Source of the DNA: JBBTSQ01 sp039795895
GTDB lineage: Bacteria > Patescibacteriota > Minisyncoccia > Phycocordibacterales > JBAYGS01
Assembly: GCA_039795895.1 (NCBI GenBank)
Contig: JBDKKW010000016.1
Coordinates: forward strand, 1 to 20,047
Direction of reading: 5' to 3'
Length of the DNA stretch: 20,047 nucleotides
Each line of letters begins with the position of its first letter. The stretch's first letter is position 1. Under the pieces are notes generated by a model. That model was not told the origin of the DNA, made no database searches, and saw only the letters and a list, made by a program, of their open reading frames with translations. This document shows positions 1 to 5,807 of this stretch, one piece after another. The position numbers and the translations under genes are program-made.

Positions 1-2
1 AG

Positions 3-89
3 CAGCCTGCTCGAGAAAAAGGTTTGGTGCGAACAGAGGGAAAGGAATATGTAGTCAAAGATGGAGACGTGATTGAATTTAAAATTTAA
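3..89 (+). CDS. ychF: YchF-type P-loop ATPase/GTPase, C-terminal end (partial)
   Basis: This is the last 28 codons of a gene that begins before the window, in the frame starting at base 3. The peptide ends in GLVRTEGKEYVVKDGDVIEF plus KI. That closely resembles the end of the TGS-like domain of YchF (Obg-family, redox-regulated, ribosome-associated ATPase), where a block of the type EGKDYxVxDGDVxxF is followed by the C-terminus. The other two frames hit stops within 60 bases. The P-loop and the G-domain are outside the window, so the call rests only on this tail. The stop codon (87-89) lies inside the first of two long hairpins. Confidence 0.75.
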   Translation, partial: QPAREKGLVRTEGKEYVVKDGDVIEFKI

Positions 90-120
90 GCATCGTAGAT
101 GCTTCAATTTTAAATTCAAT
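72..120 (+). terminator. Long hairpin overlapping the ychF stop codon
   Basis: Arms 72-86 and 106-120 are perfectly complementary (15 bp). Inside them is a second stem, AAGCAT/ATGCTT, around a CGTAG loop. The stop codon of ychF at 87-89 lies between the outer arm and the inner stem. The outer arms are AT-rich and no T-run follows, so this may be an mRNA-end or stability structure rather than a textbook terminator. Confidence 0.6.
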
Positions 121-157
121 TACGTAAAATCCGCCTCACTATGGCGGATTTTACGTA
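121..157. terminator. Bidirectional-type hairpin directly after the ychF hairpin
   Basis: A perfect 15-bp stem (121-135 with 143-157) has a 7-nt loop. The arms carry AAAATCCGCC and GGCGGATTTT, so a GC core is followed by T-residues on either strand. It abuts the preceding hairpin with no gap. It probably insulates ychF from the minus-strand transcription of the next 600 bp. Confidence 0.7.
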
Positions 158-209
158 AACTGAGTTCATAAATAGAGTTTAAGATCTAGCAAGATTTTAA
201 ATCCGAGAT

Positions 210-240
210 CCCACATCGGGCCTGTAAAGAGAGATGTGGG
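210..240. other. Isolated hairpin in a non-coding stretch
   Basis: CCCACATC (210-217) pairs with GATGTGGG (233-240) around a 15-nt loop. No T-run follows on either strand. Its function is unknown. It lies between the ychF terminators and the terminator of the RNA candidate at 264-463. Confidence 0.4.
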
Positions 241-263
241 GCCGATTGAGTTTAAGATTTAGA

Positions 264-304
264 TAAAAGAAAAACTGCCTGAATCGGATGTCCGAATCGG
301 CAGT
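264..304 (-). terminator. Intrinsic terminator of the 264-463 RNA candidate
   Basis: On the minus strand ACTGCC pairs with GGCAGT (plus 274-279 and 299-304). The inner pairs continue with one bulge and one mismatch to an ACAT loop, and TTTTTCTTTT follows immediately. Confidence 0.75.
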
Positions 305-463
305 CATTCATGGGTTTGTCTAGAATTACCCCATGTCGTGAACCATTCAAGGTTCCAATTGGGTCGCGCTTCTTACGAAGTATGGTTGCGACGGTAGAAT
401 TTCACTACCGACCTGGTACAGGTTGGGGAGCCGACATCTTGCTCCGACCTCACCACCAGGTTA
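264..463 (-). ncRNA. Candidate structured small RNA with its own promoter and terminator
   Basis: On the minus strand a consensus promoter (470-497) is followed by about 190 nt with no credible ORF and then an intrinsic terminator (264-304). The body is a chain of hairpins, in plus coordinates: 411-417 with 455-461, enclosing 427-431 with 441-445; 393-397 with 404-408; 363-367 with 388-392, enclosing 369-372 with 377-380; 340-344 with 351-355; and 309-314 with 330-335. The last is followed by the terminator stem. I looked for 6S, tmRNA, RNase P and SRP RNA consensus blocks and did not recognise any. The promoter-structure-terminator order is seen directly. That it is a functional RNA is inference. 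Confidence 0.6.
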
Positions 464-469
464 GTAATG

Positions 470-497
470 AGTATACATGATTGATTAGTTATGTCAA
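470..497 (-). promoter_or_regulatory. Sigma-70-type promoter for the 264-463 RNA
   Basis: The minus strand reads TTGACA (492-497), a 16-bp spacer and TATACT (470-475). The expected start is near 463, just upstream of the first stem. No protein-coding start lies within range downstream, which is why I link it to an RNA gene. Confidence 0.7.
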
Positions 498-531
498 TAG
501 TATCTACTAAAATAAGTTTAAGATTTTGTGT

Positions 532-569
532 AAAAAAAGAGGACTTGCCGACACAAGGTCAGCAAGTCC
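532..569 (-). terminator. Intrinsic terminator, minus strand
   Basis: GGACTTGC (541-548) pairs with GCAAGTCC (562-569). On the minus strand the stem is followed by TCTTTTTTT. It ends the 532-660 RNA candidate and stands just before the promoter of the next minus-strand unit. Confidence 0.8.
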
Positions 570-660
570 AATAACCCGAATGCCTTCGGTTTCTTTGTTC
601 GGTGGACCGAATGTTAGAAACCTTTTCGCTCGCCACTACTTTGGCTCTTGGTTACAAAGC
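532..660 (-). ncRNA. Second, weaker candidate small RNA
   Basis: This minus-strand segment has no convincing ORF. On that strand it contains GGTTTC/GAAACC enclosing TTCGGT/ACCGAA, then CCGAA/TTCGG, and it ends in a strong terminator (532-569). A plausible but imperfect promoter lies at 667-695 (TTTACT, 17 bp, TATGTT). It could also be processed read-through from the 809-1066 gene, although a terminator at 694-722 stands between them. Confidence 0.4.
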
Positions 661-666
661 CAGATT

Positions 667-695
667 AACATAATTGTTGCGAAGAGGGTAGTAAA
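667..695 (-). promoter_or_regulatory. Possible promoter of the 532-660 RNA candidate
   Basis: On the minus strand TTTACT (690-695), 17 bp, then TATGTT (667-672). Both hexamers deviate from consensus. The site overlaps the T-run of the upstream terminator (694-702). Confidence 0.3.
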
Positions 696-722
696 TTAAA
701 AAGCCCGTCACATGTGACGGGC
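694..722 (-). terminator. Intrinsic terminator of the 809-1066 gene
   Basis: GCCCGTCA (703-710) pairs with TGACGGGC (715-722) around a CATG loop. The minus strand continues TTTTTAATTT. It lies 87-106 nt beyond the stop codon of the small membrane protein. A further small hairpin (CCTCG/CGAGG, about 757-770) sits in between. Confidence 0.85.
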
Positions 723-808
723 CCTGACTCCGCCTCTAGGAGATCAGTGGGCGTAACCTCGTAAGCGAGGAGTGATACCTTGAGAATGAGTTTAACACCA
801 TACCGGGA

Positions 809-1066
809 TTAATGCTTCCCCCACATTGGGGCGTGTGCCCATAAAGCCAGGCAAACAACACACATGCCAATCGGAACAGTAATAAGGGCGATCCAGTACA
901 GAACACTGAGAGTGCCTTCGTCACCGGTGTAGTCGTTGTCGGGCGAATAAGACCTCTTGTGTAGTTTGAGGGTCTTCCAAAGAATGGTCTCGATGAATGT
1001 CCCAATGAGCATAACGCAGAAGATCCGGAACTCAACGTGGGTGAGGAGTGAGTTGAATGTTTGCAT
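809..1066 (-). CDS. Small two-helix membrane protein (hypothetical)
   Basis: The 85-residue protein has two hydrophobic segments, about residues 13-30 (FRIFCVMLIGTF...) and 55-77 (VLYWIALITVPIG...). A charged linker between them contains YSPDNDYTGDEG. I do not recognise a family. Longer starts exist (TTG at 1144, ATG at 1138). I chose ATG 1066 because a near-consensus promoter (TTGACA, 17 bp, TATATT at 1104-1132) lies inside the longer reading and would start the RNA near 1097. There is no clear Shine-Dalgarno sequence. A strong terminator downstream (694-722) supports a real unit. The gene is divergent from the tiny gene at 1211 and faces ychF. Confidence 0.6.
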   Translation of the reverse strand: MQTFNSLLTHVEFRIFCVMLIGTFIETILWKTLKLHKRSYSPDNDYTGDEGTLSVLYWIALITVPIGMCVVCLALWAHAPMWGKH

Positions 1067-1103
1067 AATTTTGGTGAGAAGAACGATGATTTTTCTGTGC
1101 TTT

Positions 1104-1132
1104 AATATACAGAGTATGAATGAATCTGTCAA
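1104..1132 (-). promoter_or_regulatory. Promoter of the 809-1066 gene
   Basis: The minus strand reads TTGACA (1127-1132), a 17-bp spacer and TATATT (1104-1109). The predicted start is about 30 nt before ATG 1066, which argues for the shorter protein. Confidence 0.7.
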
Positions 1133-1154
1133 ATCCATATACAATTACAGAATA

Positions 1155-1182
1155 TTGACATTGTGTTGGTATATGCTATAGT
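1155..1182 (+). promoter_or_regulatory. Promoter of the 1211-1339 small gene
   Basis: TTGACA (1155-1160), a 16-bp spacer and TATAGT (1177-1182). The predicted start is near 1189, giving a leader of about 22 nt that carries the ribosome binding site AAAAGGA (about 1198-1204). Confidence 0.75.
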
Positions 1183-1210
1183 CACGCAGGAACTTTGAAA
1201 AGGATCTTTT

Positions 1211-1339
1211 ATGCATCGTCGAGATCAATCGACTGGCTCAATAGGAGGAGAAACCTCTTTGCTGGGTCTGGTGTTTGTGCTAGTGATGATCGCCATCGTC
1301 TGGGGTTTCCATGACGCATTTGGTGTATTATCGTTTTAA
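1211..1339 (+). CDS. Tiny single-helix membrane protein (42 residues)
   Basis: This gene starts MHRRDQSTGSIGGETS, has one hydrophobic segment (about residues 17-33, LLGLVFVLVMIAIVWGF) and ends HDAFGVLSF. It has every mark of a real transcription unit: a consensus promoter at 1155-1182, AAAAGGA 6 nt before the ATG, a stop at 1337-1339 and a GC-rich terminator 11 nt later. A basic N-terminus followed by the helix suggests the C-terminus is outside the cell, but that is inference. It matches no family I recognise. It is too short for most ORF cut-offs. Confidence 0.75.
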   Translation: MHRRDQSTGSIGGETSLLGLVFVLVMIAIVWGFHDAFGVLSF

Positions 1340-1350
1340 GTCATTTCGTA

Positions 1351-1390
1351 CGCCCCGAGCCTTTTCCCAAAGGCTCGGGGCGTTTTCTTT
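1351..1390 (+). terminator. Intrinsic terminator of the 1211-1339 gene
   Basis: A perfect 13-bp stem (1351-1363 with 1370-1382, CGCCCCGAGCCTT and its complement) with a 6-nt loop is followed by TTTTCTTT. Confidence 0.9.
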
Positions 1391-1420
1391 ACTGTATTTT
1401 TTGAGTTGTCACTTTTGCGG

Positions 1421-1426
1421 TATACT
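1421..1426 (+). promoter_or_regulatory. Possible -10 element for the DUF5671-like gene
   Basis: TATACT at 1421-1426 follows TTGAGT at 1401-1406, but the spacer is only 14 bp. If used, it gives a leader of about 40 nt. A second candidate, TATACA, lies at 1433-1438. Confidence 0.35.
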
Positions 1427-1467
1427 GACGGCTATACAGGTATTACTTATTTATTTAATTTTTACAC

Positions 1468-2409
1468 ATGGATACCACCATTTCAAAACCAAAGACCAGT
1501 CCAAAAGATTTCTTCCTGCATTTGGGTGCCGTGATTACACTCTATGTGAGTGTGATCAGTTTGATTAATTTACTTTTTGAGGTAATCAATACGGCTTTTC
1601 CTGATGCGCTCGAGACTTATGTCGATCCGTATTCATACACCATGCGACTGTCGGTGGCGTCACTGATTATTCTCTATCCGCTCTATCTCTTTTTGATGCG
1701 AACGATTCGGGTAGACGTCGAGGCACATCCAGAAAAAAGAGAAGTAGGTGTGAGAAAATGGCTCACCTATCTTACGCTTTTTGTAGCGGGTATGGCGGTG
1801 GTGATAGATTTGATTACGCTGATTAATACGTTTTTGGGTGGAGAAATCAGCACGCGATTTGTACTCAAGATACTCACGGTGCTAATCGTGGCGGGAATTG
1901 TGTTTGGCTACTATCTTTATGATCTGAAAGTGTCGAACACTGCCAATCAAAAAATAATTGCAGGTTTTCGATGGGGGACACTTGCACTTGTGTTGGTATC
2001 GATTGTCGGTGCGTTTGTGCTAATTGGTTCACCGATGAAGCAGAGAGATTTACGATTTGATGAGCGACGCGTAACTGACCTCCAAAACGTGCAGTGGCAG
2101 ATCATTAACTACTGGCAACAAAAGGGAGTGATGCCCAAAACACTCAGTGCATTGGAAGATCCGATTTCTGGATACAAGGTGCCGGTGGATCCGCAAACCA
2201 ATCAGTCGTATGAGTATACCCTGGGAGGACAAAATAATGGATTCAAATTGTGTGCGACATTTGCTACGGACTCAGCAGTTTCTTCTGCGAAATCGGTGGC
2301 CTACTATCCAGCACAGTCTGAGAATTGGACTCATGGAGTTGGGAAGATGTGTTTTGATCGGACGATTGATGCGGATTTGTATCCGGTGAGGCCGACGAAG
2401 GGAATGTAG
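1468..2409 (+). CDS. DUF5671-like polytopic membrane protein with extracytoplasmic C-terminal domain
   Basis: The 313-residue protein has five hydrophobic segments (about residues 18-40, 61-80, 98-121, 131-151 and 168-188) and a soluble tail of about 125 residues. The first four helices, with the cytoplasmic-looking stretch RVDVEAHPEKREVGVRKWLTY, recall the DUF5671 domain that is common in CPR genomes. This is from memory and not searched. The tail (DLQNVQWQIINYWQQKGVMP onward) starts like the soluble part of a pilin or pseudopilin: a helix with alternating hydrophobics, then a Pro/Gly-rich beta region. Two cysteines in the tail could form a disulfide. The function is unknown. The gene stands alone and ends in its own terminator. 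Confidence 0.75.
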   Translation: MDTTISKPKTSPKDFFLHLGAVITLYVSVISLINLLFEVINTAFPDALETYVDPYSYTMRLSVASLIILYPLYLFLMRTIRVDVEAHPEKREVGVRKWLTYLTLFVAGMAVVIDLITLINTFLGGEISTRFVLKILTVLIVAGIVFGYYLYDLKVSNTANQKIIAGFRWGTLALVLVSIVGAFVLIGSPMKQRDLRFDERRVTDLQNVQWQIINYWQQKGVMPKTLSALEDPISGYKVPVDPQTNQSYEYTLGGQNNGFKLCATFATDSAVSSAKSVAYYPAQSENWTHGVGKMCFDRTIDADLYPVRPTKGM

Positions 2410-2451
2410 GAAAGATGTTAGTAGTTAGATGTTAGACATTAGATCAGATAG

Positions 2452-2490
2452 AAAAGTAGAGGGGCGCCTACGGCGCCCCTCTACTTTTAA
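2452..2490 (+). terminator. Intrinsic terminator after the DUF5671-like gene
   Basis: A perfect 17-bp stem (2452-2468 with 2472-2488) with a 3-nt TAC loop and the core GGGGCGCC/GGCGCCCC. AAAA and TTTT flank the stem, so it can work on both strands. The core resembles the terminator at 4449-4485. Confidence 0.9.
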
Positions 2491-2502
2491 TCCCAAGCCA
2501 AC

Positions 2503-2540
2503 AAAAAACCACCCAAAACGACTGAGTCGTTAAGGGTGGT
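2503..2540 (-). terminator. Intrinsic terminator of the HAD-like gene
   Basis: On the minus strand ACCACCC pairs with GGGTGGT (plus 2534-2540 and 2508-2514). Inside is a second stem, AACGACT/AGTCGTT. TTTTTTG follows. It sits 7 nt beyond the stop codon. Confidence 0.85.
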
Positions 2541-2546
2541 CAAAAT

Positions 2547-3131
2547 TCACTTCAAGCAAGCAGCGATATCTTCTCGGATCAATTCCCAGTGAGTACAATT
2601 AGCGATAGGTGAATCAGGGCCATCCTTTTTGCCATAGTAGGGTATACCCTGACGGGTGTATAAATGCTCCATTTCTACGTCTGGAGACTCGTTGCTGAGA
2701 CGGTATCGGTGTGAGACAGAATCCATCCCAAGAAGGCACTCGAATCGATCATCCACAAAGTAGTCGATGTTGAGTTCTTTGCAGATAGGGCCCTTCTCGT
2801 GCCGGTGACGGCAGAAGCGGATGTTCTCCCGAAGCATTCTGGTTTGTTCCCAGAAGCTTTTGTAGTAGAGCCAGTTCCTGATCTTCTGTTCCCCAGCTTC
2901 ACTGCATCGGGAGACGATGAAGATATCCTGAGGACCAAAGAGTCTGACCAATTTTGCGATTGACTCAAAAGCGCCGGGGATTGCCGGACGATCGAGATAG
3001 CGGGGGTCTTCGGAGATCTTATCGGGGTGGCCACACACGGGGCCATTTTGGATAATGACTCCGCCAAAATCAATGCCGAGACGGACAGGAAACGTGTGGT
3101 TAAAGATTGCGAGATTTTTCAGAGCTTCCAT
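2547..3131 (-). CDS. HAD-superfamily-like protein (phosphatase fold, modified motif I)
   Basis: The 194-residue protein shows the four HAD landmarks in order. Motif I is RLGIDFGGVI (Asp21). Motif II is the Ser in IFIVSRCSE (Ser74). Motif III is Lys113 in HEKGPICKEL. Motif IV is YFVDDR (Asp127-Asp128). A Rossmann-like core is therefore likely. Motif I is DFG rather than DxD: the second Asp, the usual general acid/base of HAD phosphatases, is replaced by Gly23. The activity may differ from phosphate-ester hydrolysis. The substrate is unknown. The gene has its own promoter (3177-3204), a leader of about 38 nt without an evident Shine-Dalgarno sequence, and its own terminator. It stands between two plus-strand genes and looks independently regulated. 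Confidence 0.75.
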   Translation of the reverse strand: MEALKNLAIFNHTFPVRLGIDFGGVIIQNGPVCGHPDKISEDPRYLDRPAIPGAFESIAKLVRLFGPQDIFIVSRCSEAGEQKIRNWLYYKSFWEQTRMLRENIRFCRHRHEKGPICKELNIDYFVDDRFECLLGMDSVSHRYRLSNESPDVEMEHLYTRQGIPYYGKKDGPDSPIANCTHWELIREDIAACLK

Positions 3132-3176
3132 GGTATAGAGTGTTGTAAGGTGTAAGGTGCGATGTTTCTGAATACA

Positions 3177-3204
3177 AGTTTACATACTAATAAGTATTTG
3201 TCAA
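3177..3204 (-). promoter_or_regulatory. Promoter of the HAD-like gene, with a small palindrome in its spacer
   Basis: The minus strand reads TTGACA (3199-3204), a 16-bp spacer and TAAACT (3177-3182). The spacer holds the inverted repeat ATACT...AGTAT, which could bind a dimeric regulator, though it may be chance. Confidence 0.6.
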
Positions 3205-3388
3205 ATACTGAGCTAGAAAAAATAGTACACCACAGTCAATATGCCTCTCTGGGGTTGACAAAAAGGGGTCGCTTGACTTAGACTGAGCGAAGTGATAGGG
3301 TAGTTGTATACAAAGATACACACAACAGTCACCACTGTAGTACGTATTAAATTTATTAATTAGTTTATTAACGTTTCGAACTATTTAT

Positions 3389-4417
3389 ATGGCAGAGATT
3401 ACCTTTAAACCAAAGCAAGTTATCAAGCAACTCATCCTCGCGCTTCCTGAGCGTGCTCGTGATGTGGTGCAGAGTCGCTACGGCCTCGGCAAGGAGACCA
3501 AGAAGATGACTCTCGAATCAATCGGCAAGAAGTACGGTATCACTCGTGAACGCGTACGTCAGATTGAAAATTATGCGATCAATCACATCAAGAAGTCGAA
3601 GCAGTACAAAGAGCAGAAGTCGGCTTTTGACGAGCTTGAAACCTACGTACATAGTCTCGGCGCAGTGGTGGCCGAAGAAGACCTCTTGAAGCACGCTTCA
3701 AAGGATAAATCTCTCCAAAATCATATTCATTTCATGCTCGTGCTTGGCGATGCGTTCAAGAAAGAAAAGGAAGATGATAATTTTAAACACCGATGGCATG
3801 TCGACAAGGATCTTTCAGAAAAGATTCATGAATCACTCCACAAACTCTACAAGTCTCTTTCTGACGACGAAATTGTTCCTGAAAGTGATTTGATCTCAAG
3901 TTTCCTCGAACACTTGAAAGATGTGTCTGAGAAATACAAGACTGAGGAGGTAATGAAGCGCTGGTTGTCGATGTCAAAAATGATCGGCAAAAATCCGCTC
4001 GGTGAATGGGGCAAGTCTGCATCATCAAATATTCGTGCAAAGGGTGTTCGAGATTACGCATACTTGGTGATTCGCAAGCATGGTTCTCCAATCCACTTCC
4101 GTGATGTCGCAAAGCAGATTTCTGAATTGTTTAATAAAGAAGCTCACGTGGCAACAACCCATAACGAGCTCATCAAGGACCCTCGATTTGTGCTCGTTGG
4201 TCGCGGTCTCTACGCTCTCTCAGAATGGGGTTATATGACAGGTGTCGTAAAGGATGTGGTTCGAAAGATTATTGAAAAAGAAGGACCACTCACCAAGGAG
4301 CAGGTGATCGACAAGGTGCTCAAGGAACGCTATGTCAAAGAAAACACTATCTTGGTAAATCTCCAGAATCCAAAATTCTTTAAGAAGGATAAGGACGGAA
4401 AGTACTCGGTAGCGTAG
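3389..4417 (+). CDS. Sigma-70 region 4 / HARE-HTH transcription-factor-like protein
   Basis: This 342-residue protein starts with a sigma-70 region 4 helix-turn-helix (about residues 18-68: LPERARDVVQSRYGLG...TLESIGKKYGITRERVRQIE). That is the -35-recognition module of primary sigma factors. There is no region 2 or 3, so it should not melt promoters alone. A charged, helical middle follows. Around residues 218-282 there is a HARE-HTH domain of the RpoE-delta type (YAYLVIRKHGSPIHFRDVAKQI...GRGLYALSEWGY). A last winged-helix-like segment (283-342) contains GPLTKEQVIDKVL and ends in GKYSVA. A role as an RNA-polymerase-associated regulator is inferred. The A/T-rich leader (3313-3388) lacks a Shine-Dalgarno sequence. 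The gene ends in a strong terminator at 4449. Confidence 0.85.
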   Translation: MAEITFKPKQVIKQLILALPERARDVVQSRYGLGKETKKMTLESIGKKYGITRERVRQIENYAINHIKKSKQYKEQKSAFDELETYVHSLGAVVAEEDLLKHASKDKSLQNHIHFMLVLGDAFKKEKEDDNFKHRWHVDKDLSEKIHESLHKLYKSLSDDEIVPESDLISSFLEHLKDVSEKYKTEEVMKRWLSMSKMIGKNPLGEWGKSASSNIRAKGVRDYAYLVIRKHGSPIHFRDVAKQISELFNKEAHVATTHNELIKDPRFVLVGRGLYALSEWGYMTGVVKDVVRKIIEKEGPLTKEQVIDKVLKERYVKENTILVNLQNPKFFKKDKDGKYSVA

Positions 4418-4448
4418 GAGGTATAACGTATTAAGTATAAAGCAAAGA

Positions 4449-4485
4449 GAAAGAGGGGGCGCCGTAGGCGCCCCCTCTTTCTTTT
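4449..4485 (+). terminator. Intrinsic terminator after the sigma-4/HARE gene
   Basis: A 15-bp stem (4449-4463 with 4467-4481) with a GTA loop and the core GGGGGCGCC/GGCGCCCCC is followed by TTTT. It is similar in build to the terminator at 2452-2490. Confidence 0.9.
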
Positions 4486-4534
4486 ATTCAGTATCAGGCT
4501 TTCCCCATACGTTATACTTTTTACATCATACTTC

Positions 4535-4543
4535 TGTTATACT
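4535..4543 (+). promoter_or_regulatory. Extended -10 element placing the start at or next to the ATG (leaderless)
   Basis: TGTTATACT: an extended TG plus TATACT at 4538-4543, leaving 8 nt before ATG 4552. No Shine-Dalgarno sequence is possible on such a transcript. Confidence 0.65.
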
Positions 4544-4551
4544 ATCTGCAT

Positions 4552-5787
4552 ATGTACGATCCGTATATTGAAAGCATTAATCAGCTACTGAGTATTGAGT
4601 TGGTTCAAAATGTACTCAGTGTTCTCCAAATGACATGGGTGATTTGGCTCCCACTCACACTTGCTTTGATATTCTGGAGTCTTTTTACCAAGTACACCCG
4701 GACCAAATTTATCGCGGAGACCAAGCACGTCTTGCTTGAGGTAAAAGTACCAAAAGATATGTTTAAGTCGCCACTCGCGATGGAGCTTTTCCTGAATGCT
4801 CTGCATCAGACTGGTGGAGAGAGTACTTGGTACGATCGTCAGGTGCTCGGCAAAGTGCGCGCATGGTTTTCACTTGAGATCGCGTCTTTTGGTGGCGAGC
4901 TTCATTTCTTTATCTGGACTCGCGAAGGACTCCGTCCGATTGTCGAGGCTCAGCTGTACTCGCAGTATCCAGGCATCGAGATTCAGCCAGCTGAAGATTA
5001 TGCTAAAAAAGTAGACTATAGTCCCAAAACGCACTCTCTCTGGGGTGCAGATTTCGTACTCACCAAGCCAGATCCATTTCCTATAAAGACTTACACTGAT
5101 TTTGGACTCGATAAAGATCCAAAGGAAGAATATAAGATTGACCCGATCACTCCCCAGCTCGAATTTTTGGGAGCACTCAAGCCTGACAATCAGATTTGGA
5201 TTCAGTTTGTAGTGCGTGCACACAAAAAAGAGCCGGGTGAAAAGGATGATCCGCTCATAAAGATGTCCGAAAAAGAGATTAAGGGGATTATTGAAAAGGC
5301 GACCATCAAAAAGGATGATGAAGAAAAGACTGCGGTTTCTCAAAAATTGTCAAAAGTCCAACAGGAGGTAATTACTGCCATTGAGCGACATATGGCAAAG
5401 CACAACTTTGACGTGGGTATTCGAGTGATTTATCTCGCACCAAACGCCAGCTTCTCGGGTGGCTTGGTGCCCGGTATTATCGGTTCATTCAAGCAATATG
5501 GCTCTGCCAATATGAACGGATTCAAGCCAAACGGCTGGCTCACAGATTTTAATTACCCATGGCAAGATTACAAGGAGAGACGTAAAAATAAGGTGCGCGC
5601 TGAAGTGCTTGATGCGTATCGTCGACGATCATTTTTCTGGCCACCCTACAATTTTAATAAACACATCCACTTGAGTACCGAAGAGCTTGCGACTATCTAT
5701 CACTTCCCAGGTCAGGTATCAAATACACCGTCGTTCAATCGTATCTTGTCGAAGAAATCAGAAGCTCCGGCAAACCTTCCGATTTAA
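4552..5787 (+). CDS. Membrane-anchored protein resembling the pre-ATPase region of VirD4/TraG-like coupling proteins
   Basis: The 411-residue protein has one transmembrane segment near the N-terminus (about residues 28-46) and a long, presumably cytoplasmic remainder. A Lys/Glu-rich segment lies around 224-265. The C-terminus contains the block LSTEELATIYHFPGQV, then TPSFNRI, then APANLP. In proteins I remember from CPR and Gram-positive genomes, such a block stands just before the P-loop of a VirD4/TraG/HerA-like ATPase (region DUF8128 in some databases; from memory). Here the protein ends after that block and has no Walker A motif. It would need a separate ATPase or has another role. The start is fixed by the leaderless promoter at 4535-4543. 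mltG follows at 20 nt, probably co-transcribed. Confidence 0.6.
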   Translation: MYDPYIESINQLLSIELVQNVLSVLQMTWVIWLPLTLALIFWSLFTKYTRTKFIAETKHVLLEVKVPKDMFKSPLAMELFLNALHQTGGESTWYDRQVLGKVRAWFSLEIASFGGELHFFIWTREGLRPIVEAQLYSQYPGIEIQPAEDYAKKVDYSPKTHSLWGADFVLTKPDPFPIKTYTDFGLDKDPKEEYKIDPITPQLEFLGALKPDNQIWIQFVVRAHKKEPGEKDDPLIKMSEKEIKGIIEKATIKKDDEEKTAVSQKLSKVQQEVITAIERHMAKHNFDVGIRVIYLAPNASFSGGLVPGIIGSFKQYGSANMNGFKPNGWLTDFNYPWQDYKERRKNKVRAEVLDAYRRRSFFWPPYNFNKHIHLSTEELATIYHFPGQVSNTPSFNRILSKKSEAPANLPI

Positions 5788-5807
5788 TTTGTTTCCGCGT
5801 GTATTGT

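Noticed and set aside
264..463. SRP RNA (4.5S) because of the string ACCAGGTC on the minus strand
   Set aside because: The conserved downstream block with the GGAAGGAAGCAGCC tetraloop region is missing, and the RNA folds as a chain of hairpins rather than one long rod.
90..808. CRISPR array or attachment-site array in the repeat-rich non-coding stretch
   Set aside because: The hairpins are all different and not evenly spaced. Only a 10-base motif recurs three times, and there are no cas or integrase genes nearby.
736..1035. Minus-strand reading frame of 99 codons overlapping the small membrane protein
   Set aside because: It overlaps the 809-1066 gene in another frame, runs into the 3' hairpin region and has no own promoter or ribosome binding site. 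Its composition (Ser, Thr, Arg, Pro) looks like an out-of-frame shadow.
4870..5343. Minus-strand frame of 157 codons inside the coupling-protein-like gene
   Set aside because: It lies wholly within a well-supported gene, has a Phe/Leu/Ile-rich composition typical of an antisense shadow and no expression signals.
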